Of a DNA stretch of 10,156 nucleotides, positions 1 through 7,054 are shown piece by piece. Under the pieces are notes generated by a model. It ran no database searches and was not told the DNA's origin. It saw only the letters and a list, made by a program, of their open reading frames with translations. How positions within the stretch are numbered: position 1 is the stretch's first letter; every line of letters begins with the position of its first letter. The stretch covers positions 1 through 10,156 of the forward strand of contig JAETTS010000061.1 of assembly GCA_021769025.1 (NCBI GenBank), read 5' to 3'. The position numbers and the translations under genes were made by a program. The DNA comes from Enterocloster bolteae (GTDB lineage: Bacteria > Bacillota_A > Clostridia > Lachnospirales > Lachnospiraceae).

Positions 1-646
1 TCATCAACCCGATAATACCCTGAGGAACCGAGAGCGGCTTTCCATAAGAAGGCGAATACGCCCAGGTCATAGCCAGCTTCTTCCCCTTCAGATTCTCCAC
101 ACCGCCAAACTCATGAATAATATGAAGCATATCCGCCATAGCCTGGGTCGGATGGTCAATATCACACTGCAGATTCACCAAAGTAGGCTTCTGCTCCAGA
201 ATCCCGTCCTTATTCCCCTGGGTAACCGCATCCACAACCTCATGCATATACTTGTTACCCTTTCCAATATACATATCATCCCGAATTCCGATCACATCCG
301 CCATAAAAGAAATCATGTTGGCAGTCTCACGAACCGTCTCCCCATGAGCCACCTGAGATTTCCCCTCATCCAGATCCTGAACCTCCAGCCCCAGCAGATT
401 GCAGGCAGAAGCAAAAGAGAACCTGGTACGCGTAGAATTATCACGGAACAAAGAAATCCCCAGACCACTCTCAAACACCTTAGTAGAAATATTATTCTCC
501 CTCATAAACCGCAGCGCATCCGCAACCGTAAAAACAGCCTCCAGCTCCTCATCCGTCTTCTCCCAGGTAAGGAAGAAATCCCCGTTGTACATCTCCTTAA
601 AATTCAACTTATTTAACTTATCAATATAATCCTGCAAAGTCTTCAT
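1..646 (-). CDS. ygeW: YgeW, knotted carbamoyltransferase-family protein (3' part outside window)
   Basis: The first 215 residues are present; the reading frame is open to the window edge, so about half of a roughly 400-residue family member is missing. The protein belongs to the aspartate/ornithine carbamoyltransferase fold: the carbamoyl-phosphate loop STRTR is at residues 71-75 within FRDNSTRTRFSF, and the HPTQ motif is at 165-168. The family (YgeW) is described as a knotted carbamoyltransferase of unsettled substrate, found with ygeX/ygeY/ssnA/ygfK. The start ATG at 646-644 is preceded by AAGGAG at 660-655 with good spacing. An ATG three bases further upstream of the start (651-649) is out of frame and stops after two codons. 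It is separated from upstream ygeY by 391 bases filled with repeats, so it may have its own promoter or depend on readthrough. The role in carbamoyl transfer during purine breakdown is inference; the family call is confident. Confidence 0.9.
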   Translation of the reverse strand, partial: MKTLQDYIDKLNKLNFKEMYNGDFFLTWEKTDEELEAVFTVADALRFMRENNISTKVFESGLGISLFRDNSTRTRFSFASACNLLGLEVQDLDEGKSQVAHGETVRETANMISFMADVIGIRDDMYIGKGNKYMHEVVDAVTQGNKDGILEQKPTLVNLQCDIDHPTQAMADMLHIIHEFGGVENLKGKKLAMTWAYSPSYGKPLSVPQGIIGLM

Positions 647-678
647 AACATAATCTCCTTTTTTATTTTTTCTTAATC

Positions 679-702
679 AAAACCACATGTCCTAAAACCA
701 CA
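679..702 (-). repeat. Short direct repeat upstream of ygeW (TGTGGTTTT twice)
   Basis: On the minus strand the 9-mer TGTGGTTTT occurs twice with a 15-base period, beginning about 35 bases upstream of the ygeW start. Direct repeats of this size just upstream of a start can be regulator sites, but no strong promoter was found next to it, so the role is unknown. A small dyad, CTACT-TATC-AGTAG at 735-748, lies further upstream. Confidence 0.3.
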
Positions 703-779
703 CATTTTTACCATAACCAGAAAGTAAATGAACCCTACTTATCAGTAGCAAGAACACAGCCCCCATAATTCAGACCGCT

Positions 780-874
780 CTCCAACGAAAGCGCAGCTGA
801 TACGACTATATCACCTACCTCCAGAGAAAACACAGCTGATACAACAATACCACTTACCTCCAGCGAAAACGTAG
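780..874. repeat. 39-bp tandem repeat, 2.5 copies
   Basis: Two full 39-base units (780-818 and 819-857) and a partial third (858-874) lie head to tail. Each begins CTCCAnnGAAA and has a GnAGC near base 15-18; the two full units contain CAGCTGATAC. Units 1 and 2 differ at about ten positions, so the array is not recent. The third unit breaks off exactly where the large palindromic element starts, suggesting the element inserted into, or evolved together with, the repeat. No coding potential or spacer structure is seen. Confidence 0.75.
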
Positions 875-1018
875 CCCTGGGAGGGGCAGTATCTTTTCCT
901 CCAGGGTACTTGAAGACCGTCGGTACTTAGGCGCTGTCTTTTAGCGCCTTATGTACCGCTACGCTCTTCACGTAGCGCGAGCGTGCCCGGGAGGAAAAGA
1001 TACTGCCCCTCCCAGGGC
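874..1018. repeat. 145-nt palindromic element (MITE/REP-like) with two internal hairpins
   Basis: The ends are a perfect 29-bp inverted repeat: 874-902 (GCCCTGGGAGGGGCAGTATC...) and 990-1018. The 87-base interior contains hairpin 1 at 921-958 (CGGTAC with GTACCG outside, AGGCGCT with AGCGCCT inside, 7-base loop) and hairpin 2 at 957-977 (CGCTACG, 7-base loop, CGTAGCG). The two hairpins share two bases, so they may compete or stack. No transposase is encoded, so it would be non-autonomous. It starts 20 bases after the ygeY stop in the direction of transcription, where its RNA would form a very strong structure between ygeY and ygeW. There is only a short TTTT after it, so it is not a classical intrinsic terminator, though it could attenuate transcription or protect the ygeY 3' end. 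A relative is at 10112-10156. Confidence 0.8.
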
Positions 1019-1037
1019 GGCCCTTCCGCCACACCCC

Positions 1038-2351
1038 CTACTTAAAATACTCCCCCGGCAAAGCCGCATACACCGCCGCACAGGTAACCAGATCCTGCTT
1101 CCAAGTCTTCTCATTAGGCGCATGAGCCTGAGCCTCCGCTCCAGGTCCAAACCCGATACAAGGAATTCCATTTCTCCCCATAATACTAACCCCATTGGTA
1201 GAGAACGTCCACTTATCCGTCAACGGGCGAGCCTGCCTCATTTCCAGCGTCTCCTGGGCACCGATCCTCTTCCCGCCATAAAGCCCCGTATAAGCAGCCT
1301 CCAGCGCTTTCGTCACCTTATGATCCTTAGGAATCGCCCAAGTCGGGAAATAACACTCAATCTCATACACACATCCCGTATAAGAAGGCCGGTCATAATG
1401 ATACATAGAAACCTTCACATCATCCCCATACCTCTTCACACTTGGAAGCTGGCGGATCTCATCCAGACAGCTTTCCCAGGTCTCCCCAAACGTCATACGC
1501 CGATCCAGAGAAACCGCACAAGAATCAGCAACCGCACACCGGCTTGGAGAAGTATAGAAAATCTGAGAAACCGTAACCGTTCCCCTCCCAAGGAACCGGG
1601 CCTCCTCCCAGTCCTTGTTGTACTTAGGATCCAGCATCTTCACCAGCCCCTTAATCTCCGTGCCATCCTCCGCATCATTCTCATTCAGCGCCCGGATGTC
1701 CTGAAGAATATCCGCCATCTTATAGATCGCATTATCCCCTCTCTCAGGAGCAGAACCATGGCAGGAGATTCCCTTCACATCCACACGGATCTCCATACGC
1801 CCTCTCTGTCCCCGGTAGATACCGCCGTCCGTAGGCTCCGTAGAAACCACAAACTCCGGACGAACCTTATCCTCATTGATAATATACTGCCAGCAAAGAC
1901 CGTCACAGTCCTCCTCCTGGACCGTTCCCACGACCATAATCTTACATCCCTCCGGAATCAGTCCCAGATCCTTCATAATCCTGGCACCATACACAGAAGA
2001 GACAATTCCGCCGCACTGATCCGAAACACCCCGGCCGCCAATCTCCGTCTCATTCTCATACCCCTCATACGGGTCAAAATCCCAGTTCTCCAGATTCCCG
2101 ATTCCAACCGTATCAATATGCGCATCATAGGCAATAATCCTCTCGCCATCACCCATATAACCGATGACATTGCCCTGAGGGTCAATCAGAACCTGATCAA
2201 ACCCAACCTTCCTCATCTCAGCCGCAATCGTCTCAATATGAGCCTTCTCATCACAGCTCTCCCCCGGATTCCTCACAATAGCCCGTAAAAAGGCATTCAT
2301 ATCCTTGCTGTAACCCTGTGCCGCTTCCTTAATTCTCTCAAAATCCAACAT
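1038..2351 (-). CDS. ygeY: YgeY family M20 metallohydrolase
   Basis: A 437-residue member of the M20 amidohydrolase/peptidase family (dipeptidase, acetylornithine deacetylase and hydantoinase-like enzymes), of the YgeY type often labelled selenium-metabolism-linked. Di-zinc motifs are visible: H78-x-D80 in [10 protein letters not shown]111 in [11 protein letters not shown]146/E147 in VGTVQEED, E172 in STEPTD and H410 in the C-terminal [16 protein letters not shown] at 197-203 is the start of the lid/dimerisation domain. The frame opens at 2369, but that first ATG overlaps AAGGAG (2366-2361), which is the ribosome binding site for the ATG at 2351-2349. The longer start would add six residues and lack a site. 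It follows dpaL by 159 bases in the same direction. It probably hydrolyses an amide or ureido intermediate of purine catabolism; the exact substrate cannot be read from sequence. All metal ligands appear intact. Confidence 0.92.
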   Translation of the reverse strand: MLDFERIKEAAQGYSKDMNAFLRAIVRNPGESCDEKAHIETIAAEMRKVGFDQVLIDPQGNVIGYMGDGERIIAYDAHIDTVGIGNLENWDFDPYEGYENETEIGGRGVSDQCGGIVSSVYGARIMKDLGLIPEGCKIMVVGTVQEEDCDGLCWQYIINEDKVRPEFVVSTEPTDGGIYRGQRGRMEIRVDVKGISCHGSAPERGDNAIYKMADILQDIRALNENDAEDGTEIKGLVKMLDPKYNKDWEEARFLGRGTVTVSQIFYTSPSRCAVADSCAVSLDRRMTFGETWESCLDEIRQLPSVKRYGDDVKVSMYHYDRPSYTGCVYEIECYFPTWAIPKDHKVTKALEAAYTGLYGGKRIGAQETLEMRQARPLTDKWTFSTNGVSIMGRNGIPCIGFGPGAEAQAHAPNEKTWKQDLVTCAAVYAALPGEYFK

Positions 2352-2360
2352 AACAACACT

Positions 2361-2366
2361 CTCCTT
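2361..2366 (-). promoter_or_regulatory. Ribosome binding site that fixes the ygeY start
   Basis: AAGGAG on the minus strand lies nine bases before the ATG at 2351-2349. It overlaps the codons of the longer frame start at 2369, which rules that start out. Confidence 0.8.
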
Positions 2367-2510
2367 CATAAATATGTATTCTCACTTCACGTTCACACTG
2401 TAAAACTACGTTCCGCCGTCACGGCAGCACCAAGACATTCCCAATAAATCCCCATGCCCGCCATCAGGCATCCAAGAACTTCTTAGAATCCCCTTCCGTT
2501 CCCAGGCCCC

Positions 2511-3755
2511 TTACAGGCCTTCAAACGGTTTCCTCTCCGATCCACACAGCCCTTCCCAGGCAATCTCACGGTAACGGTCAGGATCCGTATCCCCTTCCGA
2601 AGACACCAGGAGAACCTGAGAATTTTCATCCAGCTTCACTGCCTCTTTCAGATCCCTATACAGAGGATTGGTCATAATTGCATGAACCAGCCCAAGAGTA
2701 ACCGAACCAGACTCCCCGGAAATCACCCGTTCATCCTTCCCTATAGGCGCCCCATAGATACGCGTACCATTGGCACTTACCCAGTCCGGACAAGAAACAA
2801 ATGCATCCGCATGATTCCTTAAAATATCCCAGGAAACCGTGTTCGGCTCCCCACAGGCCAGCCCGGCCATGATGGTAAGCATATCGCCAGTCACATTCAC
2901 ACGGCTCCCATCCCCCTGCAAAGCAGAACGATAAAGACAATCAGCCGCATTAGCCTCCACAACAACCATAACCGGAGGATTCTCCTTAAAACGATTGGCA
3001 AAATAACCGATTACCGCCCCGGCAAGAGAACCAACGCCAGCCTGAATAAAAATATGGGTAGGACGGCAGTTGTCCTCCTCCAGCTGCTTATCCGCCTCCA
3101 GGGCAAGCGTTCCATACCCCTGCATGATCCAGGTAGGAATCTCCTCATACCCTTCCCATGCCGTATCCTGCACCATGATACCCCGTTTCGTTTCCCCAGC
3201 CTCCCTGGCAGCCAAACGAACACAGTCATCATAATTCATGTCCTCAATGGTAACCACAGCATTCTCCCTGGCAATATTCTCCAGCCGCGTCTGGGTGGTA
3301 CCCTTAGGCATCCGCACCACACACTTCTGTCCCAGCTTGTTGGCAGCCCACGCCACACCCCGTCCATGATTCCCGTCTGTGGCAGTAAAAAAAGTAGCCT
3401 GGCCAAACGCATCCCGTAACTCCTTAGAAGTAAGAACACTGTAAGGCACCTGGCTCACATCCCTGCCCAGCTCCTTAGCAATCTGTCTGGCAATAGCATA
3501 AGAACCACCCAGAACCTTAAACGCATTCAGGCCGAACCGATAAGACTCATCCTTAACATAAAGACGTTTCAGCCCTAAAAACTCCGCCAGACCCGAAAGC
3601 CGTGTCAATGGTGTCACCGCATACTGCGGAAAACTCCTGTGAAAATTACTCGCCTTACCCATCTCCTCAAGGGACATATTCCGAAGCTGCTTATCATCAC
3701 CCTTAGGCATGTTGTTAAGGGTCCATTTAATAAGAGCCCCCGTTGCGTTACTCAT
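2511..3755 (-). CDS. dpaL: 2,3-diaminopropionate ammonia-lyase (YgeX)
   Basis: A 414-residue PLP fold-type II enzyme that converts 2,3-diaminopropionate to pyruvate and two ammonia. The Schiff-base lysine is K80 in FGLNAFKVLGGSYA, matching K77 of the E. coli enzyme. The two acidic catalytic residues are also present: D127 in TDGNHGRG (E. coli D120) and D197 in VQDTAWEGY (E. coli D189). The PLP-phosphate glycine loop is QAGVGSLAGAV at about 239-248. The start at 3755 has AAGGAGG at 3769-3763, spacing seven. An ATG at 3762 is out of frame and too close to that site. It is the first gene of the leftward arm and is directly preceded by a good promoter. The E. coli enzyme is 398 residues, so length is normal. 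In this context it is the terminal step, delivering pyruvate and ammonia. Confidence 0.96.
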   Translation of the reverse strand: MSNATGALIKWTLNNMPKGDDKQLRNMSLEEMGKASNFHRSFPQYAVTPLTRLSGLAEFLGLKRLYVKDESYRFGLNAFKVLGGSYAIARQIAKELGRDVSQVPYSVLTSKELRDAFGQATFFTATDGNHGRGVAWAANKLGQKCVVRMPKGTTQTRLENIARENAVVTIEDMNYDDCVRLAAREAGETKRGIMVQDTAWEGYEEIPTWIMQGYGTLALEADKQLEEDNCRPTHIFIQAGVGSLAGAVIGYFANRFKENPPVMVVVEANAADCLYRSALQGDGSRVNVTGDMLTIMAGLACGEPNTVSWDILRNHADAFVSCPDWVSANGTRIYGAPIGKDERVISGESGSVTLGLVHAIMTNPLYRDLKEAVKLDENSQVLLVSSEGDTDPDRYREIAWEGLCGSERKPFEGL

Positions 3756-3812
3756 GATCCATCCTCCTTAAAAATTGTACATATAAAAGTAGTTCCATGT
3801 CTCCCTAACCTC

Positions 3813-3840
3813 ATTATAACAAATGATTTTCAAAATGCAA
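3813..3840 (-). promoter_or_regulatory. Predicted promoter for the dpaL-ygeY(-ygeW) arm
   Basis: On the minus strand, -35 TTGCAT (3840-3835), 16-base spacer, and perfect -10 TATAAT (3818-3813). The expected start is near 3806, giving a leader of about 50 bases before the dpaL ATG. The surrounding DNA is strongly AT-rich, which fits a sigma-A promoter. Confidence 0.75.
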
Positions 3841-3866
3841 TAGGAAAATAGAAAAAATTTATTATT

Positions 3867-3884
3867 ATGATAAAAAATTATCAT
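3867..3884. promoter_or_regulatory. Operator-like dyad between the divergent promoters
   Basis: ATGATAA-AAAA-TTATCAT is a perfect 7-bp inverted repeat with a 4-base centre. It sits upstream of both -35 boxes, 26 bases from the leftward one and 6 bases from the rightward one. That position suits an activator or repressor serving both arms. No regulator gene is in the window, so the binding protein is unknown. Confidence 0.5.
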
Positions 3885-3890
3885 CTCCTC

Positions 3891-3919
3891 TTGCGTTATT
3901 GCAAAAAGCGTGATAATAT
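3891..3919 (+). promoter_or_regulatory. Predicted promoter for the permease-ssnA-ygfK arm
   Basis: -35 TTGCGT (3891-3896), 17-base spacer, -10 TAATAT (3914-3919), with an extended -10 TG at 3911-3912. The expected start is near 3926. It is the best rightward promoter seen in the gap. If used, the permease message carries a leader of roughly 400 bases. Confidence 0.65.
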
Positions 3920-3934
3920 AAGGATAACAGGAAT

Positions 3935-3950
3935 CAATTTGTGGAAATTG
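3935..3950. promoter_or_regulatory. Second small dyad just downstream of the rightward promoter
   Basis: CAATTT-GTGG-AAATTG is a perfect 6-bp inverted repeat located about ten bases after the predicted transcription start. It could be a repressor site or a small 5' hairpin in the RNA. The dyad is AT-rich and could also arise by chance. Confidence 0.35.
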
Positions 3951-4072
3951 CATGAGAAGTGCAACCAAGCAAATAAAAAAGCACTGTCAAAATCTATAAG
4001 AGCACCTCTTTCCTAAAAAAAGCAGAACCAGAGCATTCCCATAGGATAAGAAGCCATACAGACCGTGCTTTC

Positions 4073-4145
4073 GAATCAGAATCTCCCGGCCATTTGTCCT
4101 GTCTCCCTGAATCCCAGGCCATATAAAAAAGAAGATCTCTGATTC
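4073..4145 (+). other. Predicted 12-bp stem with 48-nt loop in the leader RNA
   Basis: Arms 4073-4084 and 4133-4145 are complementary over 12 positions with a single extra C (4137) in the right arm. The loop carries two GGCC sequences that could pair weakly with each other. No T-run follows, so it is not an intrinsic terminator. Confidence 0.4.
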
Positions 4146-4317
4146 ATTCCAAACCGACTTCATACAAGACATGAAAAGAGACAATCATAGAAGAGACAAA
4201 AACATAAAAAGAGACATAGAGAGGCAGTCACCAGAAAAAACAAGAAAAACAAAAAAGAAAGACGCAGCCAGTTCATGCCAATCCATACAGAGACAGCTGC
4301 AGAAAAAAGAAAGAAAA

Positions 4318-4324
4318 GAGAGGG
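4318..4324 (+). promoter_or_regulatory. Ribosome binding site that sets the permease start
   Basis: GAGAGGG lies eight bases before the ATG at 4333. It favours this start over the open-frame ATG at 4171, which has none. Confidence 0.6.
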
Positions 4325-4332
4325 TACATAAC

Positions 4333-5670
4333 ATGGATTCAGGAGCAAAAGGAAGAACATCACCCCTGCTGTTTGATTTAGAAGGAAAGCCGTCACTGGG
4401 CCAGTCCTTCCCACTGGCACTACAGCATGTGGTGGCAATGATCGTAGGCTGCGTAACCCCGGCAATCATCGTGGCCGGAGTAGGAGGGCTGTCCAGCGAA
4501 GACTCCGTCATCTTGATACAGGCAGCACTGGTCCTGTCAGCACTAACCACATTGGTACAGCTATACCCCCTGAAAACAAGAAAAATCAGAATCGGCTCCG
4601 GGCTTCCCGTCATCATGGGAATCAGCTTCGCCTATGTGCCCACCATGCAGGCCATTGCCGGCGACTTCGGCGTAGGAACCATATTAGGAGCACAGATAGT
4701 CGGCGGAGCCATTGCCATACTGGTAGGAATCTTTATAAAACAGATCCGCAGATTCTTCCCACCCCTGATCACCGGCACCGTAGTATTCGCCATCGGCCTG
4801 TCCCTGTATCCCACAGCCATCAACTATATGGCCGGCGGAGTCGGAAGCCAGCAATACGGTTCCTGGCAGAACTGGGTGGTGGCAATTATCACCCTGATAA
4901 TCGTGACCACATTAAACCATTACGGAAAAGGAATCTGGAAACTATCCTCCATACTAATAGGAATCATCGCAGGGTATCTGGTATCCCTGTGCTTCGGCAT
5001 GGTAAGCTTCTCCGCCATTTCCGAAGCCTCCCTCTTCCAGCTTCCCATTCCCCTTCACTTTGGCATCATATTTGAACCCTCCGCCTGCATAGCCATCGGA
5101 ATCCTGTTTGCCATAAACTCCATACAGGCCATCGGCGACTTTACAGCCACCACCACAGGCGGCATGGACCGGATGCCCACAGACGAAGAACTTAACGGCG
5201 GAATCGTGGCCTACGGATGCTGCAACATAATAAGCGCACTGTTCGGCGGCCTTCCCACAGCCACATTCAGCCAGAACGTAGGAATCGTTTCCTCCACCAA
5301 AGTCGTGGCAAAACGCGTATTCGGCCTGGCAGCCGGAATCCTTCTGATCGCAGGGCTGATACCCAAATTTTCCTCCCTGCTCCTTACCCTCCCCAACTGC
5401 GTGCTGGGAGGAGCCACCGTATCCGTATTCGCCACCATTGCCATGACAGGCGTAAAACTAATCACAGCAGCACCAATGGATTACCGGAATACCACCATTG
5501 TAGGACTATCCATTGCACTGGGAATGGGAATCACCCAGGCCAATGCAGCCCTGGCAAGCTTCCCGGCATGGGTAACCACCATATTCGGCAAATCCCCGGT
5601 AGTTCTCGCCACCATAACAGCAATCATGCTCAATCTCGTACTGCCAAAAACAGACAAAAACAAATCATAA
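4333..5670 (+). CDS. NCS2 (NAT) family purine permease
   Basis: A 445-residue, very hydrophobic inner-membrane carrier of the nucleobase-cation symporter-2 family, normally xanthine, urate or uracil:H+ symporters. Family marks are the QH pair of TM1 (Q31-H32, in ALQHVVAM), the NAT signature QNVGIVSSTK at 314-323 (Q-N-x-G-x4-T-K), and the TM8 block IQAIGDFTATT at 264-274. Aligned by eye with E. coli XanQ, the essential E272 is Q265 here and D304 is Y294, while the signature Q and N are kept. It is therefore probably not a textbook xanthine:H+ symporter. The start at 4333 gives the normal family length (440-480) and has a ribosome binding site; a 54-codon upstream extension is open but lacks one. 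It is first gene of the rightward arm, 30 bases ahead of ssnA. Family call firm, substrate open (xanthine, urate or another purine). Confidence 0.93.
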   Translation: MDSGAKGRTSPLLFDLEGKPSLGQSFPLALQHVVAMIVGCVTPAIIVAGVGGLSSEDSVILIQAALVLSALTTLVQLYPLKTRKIRIGSGLPVIMGISFAYVPTMQAIAGDFGVGTILGAQIVGGAIAILVGIFIKQIRRFFPPLITGTVVFAIGLSLYPTAINYMAGGVGSQQYGSWQNWVVAIITLIIVTTLNHYGKGIWKLSSILIGIIAGYLVSLCFGMVSFSAISEASLFQLPIPLHFGIIFEPSACIAIGILFAINSIQAIGDFTATTTGGMDRMPTDEELNGGIVAYGCCNIISALFGGLPTATFSQNVGIVSSTKVVAKRVFGLAAGILLIAGLIPKFSSLLLTLPNCVLGGATVSVFATIAMTGVKLITAAPMDYRNTTIVGLSIALGMGITQANAALASFPAWVTTIFGKSPVVLATITAIMLNLVLPKTDKNKS

Positions 5671-5700
5671 ACATTGAAAGGAAAAACAAGGTAAAGTAAA

Positions 5701-7032
5701 ATGTTAATAATAGGAAACGGCAGAATCATTACAAGAGACCACACACATCCCTATATCGAAAACGGAGCAGTAGCCATAGACGGTACCAAAATCGCCGCCG
5801 TAGGCCCCTCCAGCTCCATCAGAGAAACCTATCCAGACGGAGAATATATCGATGCAAAAGGCGGCATCATCATGCCCGCATTTATCAACACCCACGAACA
5901 TATCTACAGCGCAATGGCAAGAGGCCTAAGCATCAAAGGCTACAACCCCAAAGGCTTTCTCGACATACTAGACGGACAGTGGTGGACCATAGACCGCCGC
6001 TTGACCCTGGAACAGACCAAATACAGCGCTATGGAAACCATGATCTCCTGCATCCGCAACGGAGTCACCACCATTTTCGACCACCACGCAAGCTTCGGAC
6101 AGATCAAAGGCAGCCTGTTCACCATCGCCGACACAGCAAAAGAACTGGGGATCCGCGCCTGCCTGTGCTACGAAATTTCCGACCGCGACGGCATGGACAA
6201 AGCCAGAGAAGCCGTGATGGAAAACGCAGAATTCATCCGTTACGCCCTGAAAGACAACACAGATATGCTGGCCGGCATGATGGGCATGCATGCCCAATTT
6301 ACCATATCCGATGCCACCATGGACCTGGCCGTTGCCAGCAAACCAGAACAAGCCGGATACCATATCCATGTGGCCGAAGGAATCGAAGACCTGCACCACT
6401 GCCTGAAACACTACGGCAAACGGATCACCGACCGGCTGATGGACCACAACATCCTAGGAGAAAAAACCCTCCTCGGCCACTGCATCTACATCAACAAACA
6501 CGAGATGGATTTGATCAAAGACACCGATACCATGGTAGTCCACAACCCAGAATCCAACATGGGCAATGCCTGCGGATGCCCGCCCACCATGGAGCTGGTA
6601 CACCGGGGCATCCTCACCGGACTGGGAACCGACGGATACACCCATGACATGACAGAATCCTACAAAGCAGCCAATATCCTTCACAAACACCATCTGTGCG
6701 ATGCCAATGCAGCCTGGGCAGAAGTGCCAGAAATGCTGTTCAAGAACAATGCAGCCATCGCCAACCGGTACTTTAAAACACCCTTAGGCATCCTCAAAAA
6801 AGGAGCAGCAGCAGACGTGATCGTGGCAGACTACGATCCCCCCACACCCCTTGATGAGACCAACATAAACAGCCATATACTCTTCGGCATGACAGGACGA
6901 GACATCGTCACCACCATTGGCAACGGCCGGATTCTCATGAAAGACAGAGAAATAAAAGTAGCAGACACAAAAGAAGTCATGGCAAAATGCAGAGAAGAAT
7001 CCACAAAACTGTGGAAAAGCATAAATGGATAA
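5701..7032 (+). CDS. ssnA: SsnA, amidohydrolase-superfamily aminohydrolase
   Basis: A 443-residue cytosolic member of the metal-dependent amidohydrolase superfamily, related to guanine and 8-oxoguanine deaminases and chlorohydrolases. The metal site is complete: H65-x-H67 in FINTHEHIYS, H223 in IHVAEG, H260 in LLGHC and D311 in LGTDGYTHD. The N-terminal 55 residues and C-terminal 70 or so form the composite beta domain usual for the group. The residue between the two metal histidines is Glu. It starts 30 bases after the permease stop behind a modest AAGG (5688-5691) and ends 22 bases before ygfK, so it is clearly in an operon with both. E. coli ssnA is likewise next to ygfK. It is expected to remove an amino group from, or open, a purine-derived substrate; the name comes from an E. 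coli stationary-phase phenotype and says nothing of the reaction. Confidence 0.93.
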   Translation: MLIIGNGRIITRDHTHPYIENGAVAIDGTKIAAVGPSSSIRETYPDGEYIDAKGGIIMPAFINTHEHIYSAMARGLSIKGYNPKGFLDILDGQWWTIDRRLTLEQTKYSAMETMISCIRNGVTTIFDHHASFGQIKGSLFTIADTAKELGIRACLCYEISDRDGMDKAREAVMENAEFIRYALKDNTDMLAGMMGMHAQFTISDATMDLAVASKPEQAGYHIHVAEGIEDLHHCLKHYGKRITDRLMDHNILGEKTLLGHCIYINKHEMDLIKDTDTMVVHNPESNMGNACGCPPTMELVHRGILTGLGTDGYTHDMTESYKAANILHKHHLCDANAAWAEVPEMLFKNNAAIANRYFKTPLGILKKGAAADVIVADYDPPTPLDETNINSHILFGMTGRDIVTTIGNGRILMKDREIKVADTKEVMAKCREESTKLWKSING

Positions 7033-7038
7033 AAAGAT

Positions 7039-7044
7039 AGGAGG
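7039..7044 (+). promoter_or_regulatory. Ribosome binding site that sets the ygfK start
   Basis: AGGAGG lies ten bases before the ATG at 7055. The longer frame start at 7025 lies upstream of this site, overlaps the ssnA stop and has no site of its own. Confidence 0.75.
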
Positions 7045-7054
7045 AAACATCACC

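Larger units (their letters stand above)
3926..4332 (+). other. Long, gene-free leader of the permease operon
   Basis: About 400 bases with no supportable gene. Visible structure: a long-range stem of 12 pairs with one bulged base, GAATCAGAATCT (4073-4084) against AGATCTCTGATTC (4133-4145), enclosing 48 bases. It is followed by a purine-rich, poorly structured stretch (4171-4330) in which AGAGACA occurs four times (4177, 4192, 4210, 4289). The purine-rich stretch is open in frame with the permease for 54 codons, reading as a Lys/Arg-rich sequence, but its ATG at 4171 has no ribosome binding site. I compared it by eye with purine, xanthine and ANTAR-target RNA patterns and did not recognise any. 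Function unknown; the length suggests post-transcriptional control. Confidence 0.45.

Noticed and set aside
780..874. CRISPR-like array
   Set aside because: Units are directly adjacent with no spacers, only 2.5 copies, and no cas genes.
951..2288. A 445-codon plus-strand open frame opposite ygeY
   Set aside because: It has no ribosome binding site, its product is a low-complexity Arg/His/Leu/Pro mix, and it lies entirely antisense to a well-recognised gene. The strong strand skew removes stops in this frame.
2352..2510. A terminator or small gene between dpaL and ygeY
   Set aside because: There are only short stems, such as AGGCC/GGCCT around the dpaL stop and GCCG-TGA-CGGC, with no T-run and no small open frame with a ribosome binding site. 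The ygeY ribosome binding site is the only supported signal here.
3952..3999. A possible 15-codon leader peptide just after the rightward promoter
   Set aside because: Weak ribosome binding site, no run of regulatory codons, and no adjacent terminator/antiterminator pair.
3987..4184. A 65-codon minus-strand frame in the divergent gap (MSLFMSCMKS...)
   Set aside because: No ribosome binding site and no recognisable family; it lies antisense to the permease leader. Not listed as a gene.
3926..4332. Purine or xanthine riboswitch
   Set aside because: I could not find the conserved core pattern of either by eye; a covariance search would be needed before any such claim.
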